A stretch of 64,000 bases of DNA from Cohaesibacter intestini (GTDB lineage: Bacteria; Pseudomonadota; Alphaproteobacteria; Rhizobiales; Cohaesibacteraceae): assembly GCF_003324485.1 (NCBI RefSeq), contig NZ_QODK01000004.1, forward strand, positions 1 to 64,000, given 5' to 3'. Position 1 is the stretch's first letter; the number at the start of each line of letters is the position of its first letter. Of the stretch, positions 15,796 to 25,551 are shown piece after piece. A program made the translations under genes and the position numbers. Below the pieces are notes generated by a model that worked only from the letters and a program-made list of their open reading frames with translations, had not been told where the DNA came from and did no database searches.

Positions 15796-18700
15796 TCAGA
15801 GCGTGGCGAAGGCCCGGTCCAGCTTTTCGATCACCTCGTCGATATGTTCGGCCTTGATGCAGATCGGCGGCTTGATCTTGAGCACATTGTCAAACGGGCC
15901 GTCGGTGGAGAGCAGCACGGCTTCGTTTTTCATGAAGTTGATGATGCGGCCTGCTTTCTCGGTGGCGGGTTCCAAGCTTTCGCGATCCTCGACCAGTTCG
16001 GCCCCGATATAGAGGCCGCGGCCACGGACATCGCCGATCAACGGATATTTGTCTGCCAAGGCCTTCAGGCCCTGTTGGAAATAGGTCCCCATTTTGAGGG
16101 CATTGTCTTGCAGGCCTTCCTGTTCGATGACATCCAGCACCGCCATGCCGACGGCGCAGGAAACCGGGTTGCCGCCAAAGGAATTGAAATATTCCATGCC
16201 ATTGGCAAAGGCGCGGGCAATCTGAGGCGTGGTGACGACGGCGGCCATCGGGTGGCCATTGCCGATTGGCTTGCCCATGGTGACGATGTCCGGGATGACC
16301 TTTTGATATTCAAAGCCCCACATATGCTCACCATCACGGCCAAAGCCGATCTGCACTTCGTCGGCAATGCAAAGACCACCGGCAGCGCGGACCTGATCAT
16401 AGGCATGGGCGAGATAGCCGTCTGGCAGCACCACCTGACCGCCGCAGCCAAGCATGGATTCGGCGATGAAGCCAGCAGGCCCTTGATGGCCCTTGGTTTG
16501 AATCGCGGCAATGCATTCCCCGACATCTTGCGCATAGGCGCGACCGCTGTCGCTGCCATAGCCTTTGAAGCGGCCACGATAGGGATCAGGCATTTCGGCA
16601 ATCTGGGTGTTGGGCGGGCAGCCTGCGCCGCCATTGCGGTCAAATTTGTAGGGGCTGACGGCGACATTGGCCGCCGTGTTGCCATGATAGCCCCAATTTA
16701 CGCAGATCATGTCGCTGTTGCCAGATACAGTGCGGGCCATCCGCATGGCCAACTCATTGGCCTCGCTGCCTGAACAGGTCAGATAAACCACTGAAAGCGG
16801 ATCGGGCAGGGTGGCGGCGAGCCGCTCGGCATAGTTGATGATCGTGTCGTGCAGATAGCGGGTGTTGGTGTTCAGCCTGCGGGCCTGCTTTTCCAGCGCT
16901 TCGACCACATGAGGGTGGCAATGGCCGACATGGCAGATATTGTTGACCAGATCGAGATATTCCCGACCCGTTTGGTCAATCAGAAACTGCCCCTTGCCGC
17001 CGACAATCTTCAACGGTTGTTTGTAGGACAGGCTGAGGGATGGGCCTATGGCGTGATCGCGGCGGGCTTTGAGGTCGCTGACGCTGGTGGCGTCGGTCTC
17101 AAATGCGGCGGGGTGGAAATCGACGATCAGATTTGGATCGGGGCAGATATCGCCCCAGACATCCATTCGGTTGGGTTCGCCTACCCCATAGAAATCCCCC
17201 GTCTCACCGAGCAGATCGAGGATGATCTGGAAATGCAAATGGGGCGCCCAGCCGACATTGACCGAGGCGTCGCCAATATAGCCAATTGGGTCGCCTGCCT
17301 TCACCTGCTGACCGGGGCTGAGCAGATCAAGGGTCGCCAGCGACAGGTGACCATAGAGGGTGAAGAAATGGCTGCCCGTGTCGCCTGCCTGATGTTTGAG
17401 GATCACGGTGGGGCCGTAATTCTGGTATTCGGCATTGTTTACCACTGAGACCACCTCGCCATCGAGCGGAGCAAAGATCGGGGTGTCCACGTCGATGAAG
17501 ACATCAAAGCCCAGATGGGTGCTGCGCCAGCCTGACCCCTCGCGGCTCTTGAAGGCATCGGTGCGGTAGCAATCGCGGTCTTCGGCATAAAGCCCGATGG
17601 CATAGGTCGCTTCGGTTTCAGTCATTTTTTGCTGGATGAAGGCCCAATGGGCGTTGCCATCGGACAGCAGCTCCAAGCCTTCTGCGCCCTTGGCGTAAGA
17701 CACCAAGATGCGGGCTTCGCGCTTCAGTGGGCGGGCAAAGATCGGGGCGAATGAGCTTTGATTGGCCTTCAGCCATGGCAGGACCTTGTCGCCATTGGCG
17801 GTGGCGCATTTGCCTGCTGCCTTGCGCCATGCGGCGGCAACAAAGCGCAGATTAAGCCGATCAAGGCGGGCGAGCAGGTCAAAGGCGGGTTTCTGGCTGA
17901 TGGTCAGATAGGCATTGTCCGGGTAGCTCGCCGCGCGGTGGGAGCTGATGCAGACTGACATGACCAGCCGCATGGCCATTTGCATCGGCAGGACGGCCAT
18001 CTCAAGGTCTGTGAGGGGACATTCTGCGCAATAGGCGGCGACAATATCGCTGCCATCGCTGATCAGATCATCGCTCTCCATCAAGGCATAGGCCAAGGTG
18101 ACGGCCAGCTCGTTGACCCGGCGGGAATAAACCATGTCGCCGAAATCGATCAGGCCGACAGTGCCCTTCTGCTCGTCGACAATCAGATTGAGATCATTGG
18201 CGTCGTGATGGATGATCGCGCCGGGCAGGCGAGCGAATAATGGCTTGGAGATGATGTCATAAAGCGCAAAGAAGCGGGCGACCATCGCCCGGTCGGCTTC
18301 ATCGGCAATGTCGGGAATAAAGGCGCGGCAGGCCTCGACATTGTCGAGATTCCACAGAAAGTCCGGCTGATGGGCTGCGGGATGGCCAAAGCCCTGCAAA
18401 GCCTGTGTCAGGCGCCCCATGGTCTGTCCCAGTGCGTGGCGTAGCTCTTTGGTCTTTTCACAATCGGCAAAGGTTACGCCATCGAGATAGGACACGGTCC
18501 GCATCCAGTTGCCACCATCCGCTTCTGGCAGTTGAATGAGGCTGTTGCCGGTCTTGCTGCACAGGATCTGTGGCAGGGCGAGGGACGGATCAACTGCCTG
18601 CAAGTGTTCGAGGGCTGCGATTTGCAGATCAAGCAGGGCCTTGTCTTCGCCCTTGTTGGCGATCTTGACCGTGTAGCGCCGATCCTTGCCGGTTGCCCCG

Positions 18701-18867
18701 TCTTTCTCGTCAAGGCGCATATTCTGGTCCCGCTCGCTGACCAGCTGCTTGAGGCTGCCGGTTTTGCCGTAATGTTCTTCGAGTAGGGCAAGGAGGCGCT
18801 CTTGGCTGAGATTCGGTGGCGGGATGTCAAAGGCAGACGAGGCGGAAGGGGCAGAAGGCTGGCTCAT
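15796..18867 (-). CDS. APH kinase / M23 domain / class III aminotransferase fusion
   Basis: A 1023-residue three-domain protein. Residues ~15-340 are an aminoglycoside-phosphotransferase-like kinase with catalytic [12 protein letters not shown] (near 220) and metal-binding LIDFGD (near 240). Residues ~430-570 are a LytM/M23-like domain that keeps the zinc ligands (H-x3-D in HLGFDVFID near 450, HLHF near 540) but has no export signal. Residues ~600-1023 are a PLP class III aminotransferase ([21 protein letters not shown], Lys in MGKPIGNG near 864), closest by eye to ethanolamine-phosphate and phosphohydroxylysine phospho-lyases. I infer phosphorylation then PLP-dependent elimination of an amino alcohol. 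The ATG at 18867 is used; an upstream TTG is less likely. Confidence 0.88.
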   Translation of the reverse strand: MSQPSAPSASSAFDIPPPNLSQERLLALLEEHYGKTGSLKQLVSERDQNMRLDEKDGATGKDRRYTVKIANKGEDKALLDLQIAALEHLQAVDPSLALPQILCSKTGNSLIQLPEADGGNWMRTVSYLDGVTFADCEKTKELRHALGQTMGRLTQALQGFGHPAAHQPDFLWNLDNVEACRAFIPDIADEADRAMVARFFALYDIISKPLFARLPGAIIHHDANDLNLIVDEQKGTVGLIDFGDMVYSRRVNELAVTLAYALMESDDLISDGSDIVAAYCAECPLTDLEMAVLPMQMAMRLVMSVCISSHRAASYPDNAYLTISQKPAFDLLARLDRLNLRFVAAAWRKAAGKCATANGDKVLPWLKANQSSFAPIFARPLKREARILVSYAKGAEGLELLSDGNAHWAFIQQKMTETEATYAIGLYAEDRDCYRTDAFKSREGSGWRSTHLGFDVFIDVDTPIFAPLDGEVVSVVNNAEYQNYGPTVILKHQAGDTGSHFFTLYGHLSLATLDLLSPGQQVKAGDPIGYIGDASVNVGWAPHLHFQIILDLLGETGDFYGVGEPNRMDVWGDICPDPNLIVDFHPAAFETDATSVSDLKARRDHAIGPSLSLSYKQPLKIVGGKGQFLIDQTGREYLDLVNNICHVGHCHPHVVEALEKQARRLNTNTRYLHDTIINYAERLAATLPDPLSVVYLTCSGSEANELAMRMARTVSGNSDMICVNWGYHGNTAANVAVSPYKFDRNGGAGCPPNTQIAEMPDPYRGRFKGYGSDSGRAYAQDVGECIAAIQTKGHQGPAGFIAESMLGCGGQVVLPDGYLAHAYDQVRAAGGLCIADEVQIGFGRDGEHMWGFEYQKVIPDIVTMGKPIGNGHPMAAVVTTPQIARAFANGMEYFNSFGGNPVSCAVGMAVLDVIEQEGLQDNALKMGTYFQQGLKALADKYPLIGDVRGRGLYIGAELVEDRESLEPATEKAGRIINFMKNEAVLLSTDGPFDNVLKIKPPICIKAEHIDEVIEKLDRAFATL

Positions 18868-19004
18868 GATGATGGTCTTTTTGGCTTGAAAGGCGATCGC
18901 TGGATGAATTGTATCCAATATTCAATGAAAGGCACGCGACCGCAAGACAGGGAATGTGATTTTGCCCATTCCTTGTTCTCATGCGGTCGGAAGCGATGGC
19001 GATG

Positions 19005-20186
19005 CTATTTCGGCGCGTTGGCCTCGAGAAAATCCCCCATGCGGTCAATGGCGTTGAGGATGTTATTTAGGCTGTTGGCATAGGAAAGGCGGATATAGCC
19101 CTCCCCATGGACGCCGAAGTCTGGCCCACCGATGGTGGCGACGCCGGCTTCTTCCAACAGGCGTGAGGAGAGCTCCTTGGCCTTGAAGCCTGTCGCCTTG
19201 ATGTTGGGGAAGGCATAGAAGGCGCCCTTTGGCGTGATGCAGGAAACGTTGGGCAGGTCGTTCAAGGCCTCGACCACCGCTTTGCGGCGGATGTCGAACT
19301 CGTCCATCATGTAATCGACTGCTCCTTGCGGGCCTGTGAGGGCGGCGATGCCGGCAAACTGGGCGGCGCTGTTGACGCAGGAATAGGAATTGACCGCCAG
19401 CTTGCGGGCATCATCCAAAATTTGCGCGGGCCAGACGGAAAAACCCAACCGCCAGCCGGTCATGGCATAGGTCTTGGACCAGCCCGACAGCAGAATCAGG
19501 CGATCAGCCAGTTCGGGATAGCTGGTCAGGCTCTGATGGGCTAGGTCATCAAAGGTCATGCGCGAATAGATCTCGTCGGACATGATGGCCACCTCGGGCC
19601 ATTGCGCCAGTCCCTTGACCAGTTTGTCGATTTCAGCCTTCGGGGTGACGCCGCCGGTCGGATTGGATGGACTATTGACGATGATCAGACGGGTTTGCGG
19701 CGTGATCAGGGAGAGCAACTCGTCTGCCGAGAAGGCAAAGCCATTTTCCTCCCGAAGGGGCACAGGCACCGGGCGGGCGCCGGTGAATTCGATCATCGAG
19801 CGATAAATCGGGAAGCCGGGATCGGGATAGAGAATGTCCGCCCCGGGCTGGCCGAACATGGTGATGGCCATATACATGGTCACCTTGCCACCGGGCATGA
19901 TCATGATCCGGTCCGGGGCTATGTCGGCTCCGTGGCGCAGTTTGAGATCGTCAGCCACCGCCTCGCGCAGGGCCGGGATGCCATTGGCCGGGGAGTAGCC
20001 ATGCTCGCCGGCTTCCAATGCCTTGACTGCCGCGCTGACGATGTGATTCGGGGTTTTGAAATCTGGCTGGCCGATGCCCAGATTGATGATGTCGCGTCCT
20101 TGCGCGGCCAGATGGTTGGCGCGGGCGAGGACGGCAAAGGCATTTTCGTCGCCCAGATTGGCGAAATTGGCGATGGGGTGAAGCAT
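19005..20186 (-). CDS. Class I/II PLP aminotransferase
   Basis: A 393-residue cytosolic aminotransferase of the aspartate-aminotransferase Igamma type. Motifs: INLGIGQPDFKTP, GYSPANGIPALREAV, the NSPSNPTGG substrate motif, the Asp in IMSDEIYSRM and the PLP lysine in SGWSKTYAMTGWRLGF, plus a C-terminal Arg in YIRLSYANS. Substrate cannot be read from sequence. It lies 137 bp upstream of the kinase-aminotransferase fusion on the same strand, so they may act in one amine or amino-acid catabolic route. Confidence 0.9.
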   Translation of the reverse strand: MLHPIANFANLGDENAFAVLARANHLAAQGRDIINLGIGQPDFKTPNHIVSAAVKALEAGEHGYSPANGIPALREAVADDLKLRHGADIAPDRIMIMPGGKVTMYMAITMFGQPGADILYPDPGFPIYRSMIEFTGARPVPVPLREENGFAFSADELLSLITPQTRLIIVNSPSNPTGGVTPKAEIDKLVKGLAQWPEVAIMSDEIYSRMTFDDLAHQSLTSYPELADRLILLSGWSKTYAMTGWRLGFSVWPAQILDDARKLAVNSYSCVNSAAQFAGIAALTGPQGAVDYMMDEFDIRRKAVVEALNDLPNVSCITPKGAFYAFPNIKATGFKAKELSSRLLEEAGVATIGGPDFGVHGEGYIRLSYANSLNNILNAIDRMGDFLEANAPK

Positions 20187-20365
20187 GATTGGCCTCCCTT
20201 GGCGATCTTGTTGGTTGGCGATACGATAGGCGCAGAATGGGCTTGGGTAAAGTGACTAAGGGCTTGTGTGGAGGGAAGTATGGGATTGCTTTGCAAGGTG
20301 AATTGATGTCGGAAAAGACCGTCAGATCTTGAATCCTTCGAAATCCGCCTTACCATTAAGGGGAG

Positions 20366-20438
20366 GCACCACTCTGGTGCGTCTCGCACGAATGCACTCG
20401 CTCTCTGTCCTCTTTGTCTGTCGCACGCTGTTTCGTGC
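20366..20438 (+). promoter_or_regulatory. Paired hairpins in the creatininase leader
   Basis: GCACCA (20366-20371) pairs with TGGTGC (20375-20380), then GCACGAA (20386-20392) pairs with TTCGTGC (20432-20438) four bases before the Shine-Dalgarno AGGAAGG (20443-20449). They might structure the leader, but each stem is short. Confidence 0.35.
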
Positions 20439-20457
20439 CTTGTAGGAAGGTCATGAC

Positions 20458-21276
20458 ATGATCAAATGTCCCATGATCAAACATCTGTGGCGCGATATGA
20501 GCCGCGACGAGATTGCTGAATTATCTGCGCGTGATCCGATTGCCGTGTTGCCGATTGCCGCGATTGAACAGCATGGGCCACATTTGCCCACGGGCACCGA
20601 CGCGCTGCTGGCGGAAGGCTATGTCGAGCACTGCATCGAACGGATGGATGAGGGTCTGCCGCTGGTCTTTCTTCCTGTCCAACAGGTGGGCTGGTCCGAG
20701 GAACATCTCGATGCGGTCGGCACCGTTACCTCGAGTTGGAAAACACTTCTGCCGCTCTGGACCGATATTGCCCTGTCGGTCAAGCGGGCCGGGATCCATC
20801 GTCTCGTCGTGATCAACAGCCATGGGGGCAATGTCCCCTTGATGGATATTCTCATCCAGGATCTGCGGGTGCACCATGGCATGCAGGCCTCGGCCACCAA
20901 CTGGCTGCGCTTTGGCTATCCCGATGGGATGTTTACGGCGGATGAAATTGCCTATGGCATTCATGGGGGCGCGGTCGAAACCGCCCTGATGTTGGCTCTA
21001 CGCCCCGATCTGGTGGCGATGGACAAGGCAGACATCTTCCCTTCCGCGCAACAGGCAAGGGCCGAACAGAATGACCATGCTCGCTTCTATGGACGAAAAC
21101 AGACCGGTTGGTTAGCAAGCGATCTCAATCCAAAAGGAGTGGTGGGCGACGCCTCCCTTGCGACGGCTGAGATGGGGCAAAAGCTGCTTGATCATTTGGT
21201 CGATGGCTTCCTTGCTTATGCTGCCGAGCTTCAACGCCTTCCCTTGCCAGCTCCTCTTTCCCTCCCAAGTAGGTAA
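20458..21276 (+). CDS. Creatininase-family metal-dependent amidohydrolase
   Basis: A 272-residue enzyme of the creatininase/formamide-hydrolase fold. The metal ligands are all visible: EQHGPHLPTGTD (Glu, His, Asp near residues 38-50), INSHGGN (His near 121) and HGGAVET (Glu near 175). The family opens cyclic or linear amides such as creatinine or formamidopyrimidines; the substrate here cannot be named. It ends five bases before copA and almost certainly shares its mRNA, which is an unusual partner. Confidence 0.85.
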   Translation: MIKCPMIKHLWRDMSRDEIAELSARDPIAVLPIAAIEQHGPHLPTGTDALLAEGYVEHCIERMDEGLPLVFLPVQQVGWSEEHLDAVGTVTSSWKTLLPLWTDIALSVKRAGIHRLVVINSHGGNVPLMDILIQDLRVHHGMQASATNWLRFGYPDGMFTADEIAYGIHGGAVETALMLALRPDLVAMDKADIFPSAQQARAEQNDHARFYGRKQTGWLASDLNPKGVVGDASLATAEMGQKLLDHLVDGFLAYAAELQRLPLPAPLSLPSR

Positions 21277-21281
21277 TCATC

Positions 21282-23534
21282 ATGTCTGATCTTGCTGCCA
21301 CTCCTTCTGCTGACCTGTCAAAGGGCGCGGCGGACGCTCAAACTTTTGTTTTTGACGTGACGGGGATGCATTGCGCGGCCTGTTCGTCGCGGGTGGAACG
21401 GGTGCTGAATGCCAAGGCCGGGGTCAGTGCTACGGTCAATCTGGCGCTGGAACGGGCCGATGTGGCGGTCAGCGGCGACTTTGACGCGGACGCCATCAAG
21501 GGCTTCATTGAGAAAACCGGCTTTGGTGCCACCTTGCGCGAGGGGTCTCTGGCTGAGCGGCAAGAGCAAGCCGAAAAGCTCGATGAAGCGCGCAGTGAAG
21601 AAGAAAAGCATTCCTTCTATTTGTTCCTCTTTTCTGCCGTGATGACCGTGCCGCTGGTTGCGCCGATGATCGGTATGGCTGTGGGGCTAGATTGGCATCT
21701 CAATCCTTATCTCCAGTTGGCGCTGGCTTTGCCGGTGCAGGTGATTGTCGGGGCGCGCTTTTATCGCGGAGCCTTTGCGGCGTTGGCCAACAAAGCGGCG
21801 AATATGGATGTGCTGGTGGCGCTCGGCACCTCGGCGGCCTTTCTATTCTCACTCTATCAAGTGGCTATGCTTGGGGCGCAATCGGCGGGGCATCTTTATT
21901 TTGAGGCTTCGGCGGCAATCCTGACGCTGATTGTCTTTGGCAAATGGCTGGAAGGCCGGGCCAGACGCTCGGCGGCGGATTCTTTGCGGGCCTTGATGGG
22001 GTTGCGCCCACGCGAAGCGCGGTTGATTGCCGCTGATGGTTCTGGCGACCAGATGGTGGCGATTGAACAGGTGTCGGTTGAGGATCTGATCCGGGTGCTG
22101 CCCGGTGAAGTGGTGCCCGTTGACGGGGTGATCGAGCAGGGCGAGAGCGAATTTGACGAGGCTTTGTTGTCGGGTGAAAGCGTGCCGGTGTTGCGCAAAG
22201 CGGGCGAGCGGGTGATTGCCGGGGCGGTCAACGGGGTTGGCTCCGTCACCCTCAAGGTGGCAGCGCTTGGAGATGATACGGTGCTGGCGCGGATCATCCG
22301 GCTGGTGGATCAGGCCCAGACGGGCCGTGCTCGGATGCAAAATCTGGCGGACCGGATTTCCGCAATCTTTGTGCCGATCGTGGTTGGTCTGGCGCTGGTG
22401 ACTTTCTTGGGCTGGCTGTTTGTGTCCGGCTCGTTCGAAAGCGCGTTGGTTGCCTCCGTGTCGGTGTTGGTCATTGCCTGCCCTTGTGCACTGGGTTTGG
22501 CGACGCCGACGGCACTGGTGGCGGGCACCGGGGCGGCGGCGAAGAATGGCATTTTGATCCGCGATATTGATGCGCTGGAGCAGGCGGGCAAAGTTTCCCA
22601 TGTGGTGTTTGACAAGACCGGCACCCTGACCGAGGGCAAGCCGAGCCTTGCACAGCAACGTTATTTCGTCGACGGACAAGACGCCGAGATCCTTGCGTCG
22701 GTGGCCGCCGTGCAGGCGGGCAGCGAGCATCCGCTGGCCAAGGCCTGTGTAACCGCTGCCGCCGACCAATCCCTGTCTCTGCCCCAATGCGAGGCCACCA
22801 CGGCCCATGTGGGCGAAGGGGTGGAAGGGCTGGTGGATGGCGTGCGTTATCTGATTGGCACATTTGACTTTCTCAAGCGCCACGGGGTGACGCTGGATGG
22901 TGTCGAAACCGCAATGGCCGATATGGCTGCTGATGGCCTGTCCGTATCGGCGGTGGCCAAAGGGGACCAATTGGTCGCTTTGTTAGGGTTCCGCGATGAA
23001 GTGCGACCCGAAGCCATCGAAGCGATCCGGCTGCTCAAGGACAAAGGCTTCAAGACCATGTTGCTGAGCGGAGACGCAGTGCAGACGGTTGCCCGTGTCG
23101 GCGATGCGCTTGGCCTTGATGATGTGCGTGGTGGCGTATCTCCGCAGCAGAAACTTGCAGTCCTGTCCGAGCTTCAGGATGCGGGTCATGCCGTGGCGAT
23201 GATTGGCGACGGGCTCAATGATGCGCCTGCCTTGGCCAAGGCAGATCTAGGGATTGCCATGGGATCGGGTACGGATGTCGCCATCGGCGCTGCTGCCTTG
23301 ACCTTGATGCGGGAAGATACGCGCCTTGTGGCTTCTGCCTTCGAGATTGCCCAGAAAACCTATCGCAAGATCTGGCAAAATCTCTTTTGGGCCTTTGTCT
23401 ATAATGTGATCGGCATTCCATTGGCGGCGTTTGGCTTGCTCAATCCGGCCTTTGCCGGGGCGGCAATGGCCTTCAGTTCGGTGTCGGTGGTCAGCAATGC
23501 CCTGTTGCTGAGGCGCTGGCGCGCCGCCCATTGA
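21282..23534 (+). CDS. copA: Cu(+)-exporting P1B-type ATPase CopA
   Basis: A 750-residue inner-membrane pump for cytosolic Cu(I) (or Ag(I)). One N-terminal heavy-metal domain carries GMHCAACSSRV (near 28). TM6 holds the CPC motif IACPCALGL (near 398), with phosphorylation DKTGTLTEG (near 443), SEHPLAKA in the N-domain and GDGLNDAPALA (near 641). The late-TM N and MSS-type residues of CopA (YNVIG, MAFSSVSVVSNAL) are present. Only one metal-binding domain, as in many alphaproteobacterial copies. No CueR gene is adjacent. Confidence 0.95.
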   Translation: MSDLAATPSADLSKGAADAQTFVFDVTGMHCAACSSRVERVLNAKAGVSATVNLALERADVAVSGDFDADAIKGFIEKTGFGATLREGSLAERQEQAEKLDEARSEEEKHSFYLFLFSAVMTVPLVAPMIGMAVGLDWHLNPYLQLALALPVQVIVGARFYRGAFAALANKAANMDVLVALGTSAAFLFSLYQVAMLGAQSAGHLYFEASAAILTLIVFGKWLEGRARRSAADSLRALMGLRPREARLIAADGSGDQMVAIEQVSVEDLIRVLPGEVVPVDGVIEQGESEFDEALLSGESVPVLRKAGERVIAGAVNGVGSVTLKVAALGDDTVLARIIRLVDQAQTGRARMQNLADRISAIFVPIVVGLALVTFLGWLFVSGSFESALVASVSVLVIACPCALGLATPTALVAGTGAAAKNGILIRDIDALEQAGKVSHVVFDKTGTLTEGKPSLAQQRYFVDGQDAEILASVAAVQAGSEHPLAKACVTAAADQSLSLPQCEATTAHVGEGVEGLVDGVRYLIGTFDFLKRHGVTLDGVETAMADMAADGLSVSAVAKGDQLVALLGFRDEVRPEAIEAIRLLKDKGFKTMLLSGDAVQTVARVGDALGLDDVRGGVSPQQKLAVLSELQDAGHAVAMIGDGLNDAPALAKADLGIAMGSGTDVAIGAAALTLMREDTRLVASAFEIAQKTYRKIWQNLFWAFVYNVIGIPLAAFGLLNPAFAGAAMAFSSVSVVSNALLLRRWRAAH

Positions 23535-23543
23535 TGCATTGAC

Positions 23544-23566
23544 TGCCGGATGGAGACCATCCGGCA
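23544..23566. terminator. Hairpin between convergent copA and dehydrogenase gene
   Basis: A perfect 10-bp stem TGCCGGATGG / CCATCCGGCA with a 3-nt loop, no T-tract on either strand. It lies in the 47-bp convergent gap and probably stops both transcripts. Confidence 0.6.
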
Positions 23567-23581
23567 GGATTGGTTTGGCTG

Positions 23582-24643
23582 TCAGCCCCTAAAACGCTGT
23601 TCAGCCATCCGGTCGGCGATCAGGGCGGTGGGCTCTCCGGTGCGTGTCGCTTCGGCAAAGATGGCAGAGAGGGTGTCTCCAATGGCCTCTGTGCGGCGCG
23701 TAACACTGGCGTGCGCGCTGGCGCTGACTGGTTCTGCCACGGCGATGACGCCGCCCGCATTGATGACATAATCCGGCGCATAGAGAATGCCGCGACTGGC
23801 GAGCAAGGCCCCGTCGGTGGTCTGTTCGAGCTGATTGTTGGCGGCTCCCGCCACGATCGCCGCCTGAATGTCCGGAATGGTGTGGCGATTGAGGCCTGCC
23901 CCCAGCGCACAAGGTGCAAAGATATCGCATGGCACCCGATGGGCTTCTTCTGGCGATATGGTTGTGGCCCCAAAGGCATCGACGGCGCGGGTGAGGCTAG
24001 GTTCCCAGACGTCAGACACAATCAGCTTGGCCCCATCCCTGTGCAAATGCTCTGCCACGCGGAAGCCGACATTGCCCAGACCTTGCAGGGATACATGCTT
24101 GCCGGTCAGATCATCATTGCCAAAGACATGATGAGCCGCGGCCTTGATGCCGCAATAGACCCCGAGCGCCGTATAGGGGCTGGGGTCACCAAGGCCTGCT
24201 TCGCTGGTGCCGCCGACATTGGGGGCAATGGTGGCCATCAGGTCTGCGTCGGCACTGGTGATGCCGACATCTTCTGCGGTCACATAGCGATCGGCCAGGC
24301 ATTTGACGTGATGGGCAAAAGCCTTGAGCAGCGCGGGGCTCTTGTCCGTATGGGCATTGCCGATGATCACCGACTTGCCGCCACCATGGGGAAGACCCGC
24401 CAGCGCATTCTTGTAGGTCATGCCTTTGGACAGGCGCAGAGCATCGGTCAGGGCTTCGTCAGCGCTGGCATAGTCCCACATGCGGCAGCCGCCAATCGCC
24501 GGTCCAAGATGGGTGTTGTGCACGGCAATGATGGCTTTCAGGCCACTTTTGGCATCGCTGCAAAACAACACTTGCTCATGGTCGTGAAACTCGGGGTGAT
24601 CAAATGTCGCAGACAGTTTGAAATTTTCTGGAATCAGGTTGAT
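23582..24643 (-). CDS. Leucine/phenylalanine dehydrogenase family protein, ATC start proposed
   Basis: An NAD-dependent amino-acid dehydrogenase (oxidative deamination, Leu/Phe/Val type). Motifs: GPAIGGCRMW, the catalytic lysine in GLPHGGGKSVI, YVTAEDVGI, Rossmann GLGNVGFRVA and APCALGAGLN. The first ATG/GTG/TTG in frame is GTG at 24571, which would cut off conserved residues HPEFHDHEQ just before. The frame extends to a stop at 24653-24655, and the codon ATC at 24643 lies five bases after a good GAGAGG. I therefore propose an ATC start, 353 residues; 24571 is the conservative alternative. Confidence 0.82.
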   Translation of the reverse strand: MNLIPENFKLSATFDHPEFHDHEQVLFCSDAKSGLKAIIAVHNTHLGPAIGGCRMWDYASADEALTDALRLSKGMTYKNALAGLPHGGGKSVIIGNAHTDKSPALLKAFAHHVKCLADRYVTAEDVGITSADADLMATIAPNVGGTSEAGLGDPSPYTALGVYCGIKAAAHHVFGNDDLTGKHVSLQGLGNVGFRVAEHLHRDGAKLIVSDVWEPSLTRAVDAFGATTISPEEAHRVPCDIFAPCALGAGLNRHTIPDIQAAIVAGAANNQLEQTTDGALLASRGILYAPDYVINAGGVIAVAEPVSASAHASVTRRTEAIGDTLSAIFAEATRTGEPTALIADRMAEQRFRG

Positions 24644-24882
24644 TTGTTCCTCTCAGATTGCATTTTTGGGTTCATTATTGACGATTTATGAGAAAGATGC
24701 GTCTTTTTATCCTTGTAAAAGCCCTTATTGACGTTAATTTTGTTTGATATTCTCTTGGGTGAGGAATGCCTGTTTCTATCAAACTGGGGATATGACATTT
24801 TGTTGCCGAACTGTCCGGCTAGGGGGCGGTGTCCAATCTGCTTCTCGAGGAGTTAGATCATCCCATTTTCAGGAGGCTATTC

Positions 24883-25551
24883 ATGACGAGATCCGCGATT
24901 GCCTGGAGTCTCGCAGCCATGCTGTCTGTTATGTTGTCCGTCCCGACGGCCAAGGCTCATCCTCATGTCTGGACGGCGGTGAAAACCGAGCTGATCATGA
25001 AAGACAGTCTGGTGCGTGCTGTGCGCCATCACTGGACCTTTGATGAGGCCTTCAGCGCCTTTGCCTCGCAGGGGCTGGATGAGGATGGGGACGGCAAACT
25101 GTCGCGGGCCGAGTTGCAGCCGCTGGCGCAGGTCAATGTGGAATCGCTTGAGGAATATGAGTTCTTCTCCGACCTGTATGAAGAAGGAACCGCTGCGACC
25201 AAGGAACGGATCTTTGGAGATCCGGTGGATTATTTCCTGACGATCGATGACACGCAATTGACCTTGCATTTCACCTTGCCGGTGCTGGTGGAGGTCGATG
25301 CCAAGAAGAAGGTTCTGCTCGAGGTGTATGACCCGAGTTTCTTTGTTGATTTTGCCTTCTCCTCCAAGCAACCCGCCACGCTGGTCGATGCGCCGAAGGG
25401 CTGCAAGATGGATTTGAAAATGGCGCAGGATCTCGACAGCGACACGATGGATGCGTTGGCTCAGATTCCGGCGGATCAGCGCGAGTTGCCCGAAGAATTG
25501 ATGAAATTGACGGTCACGATGGCCAATCAGGTGATTCTCACATGCAAGTAA
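24883..25551 (+). CDS. DUF1007 periplasmic protein
   Basis: A 222-residue DUF1007 protein. The signal peptide (MTRSAIAWSLAAMLSVM, cleaved after TAKA) leads straight into HPHVW, the conserved N-terminal metal-ligand-like motif of the family. An EF-hand-like DEDGDGKLSRAEL lies near residue 65. The family is found beside NicO/RcnA-type transporters and is thought to bind the metal in the periplasm. The start at 24883 has AGGAGG seven bases upstream. It overlaps the transporter gene by 10 bases. Confidence 0.88.
   Translation: MTRSAIAWSLAAMLSVMLSVPTAKAHPHVWTAVKTELIMKDSLVRAVRHHWTFDEAFSAFASQGLDEDGDGKLSRAELQPLAQVNVESLEEYEFFSDLYEEGTAATKERIFGDPVDYFLTIDDTQLTLHFTLPVLVEVDAKKKVLLEVYDPSFFVDFAFSSKQPATLVDAPKGCKMDLKMAQDLDSDTMDALAQIPADQRELPEELMKLTVTMANQVILTCK

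Noticed and set aside
18867-18918. Upstream TTG start adding 17 residues to the kinase-aminotransferase fusion
   Set aside because: No ribosome site is seen and the added residues are not those of a signal peptide; ATG at 18867 is simpler.
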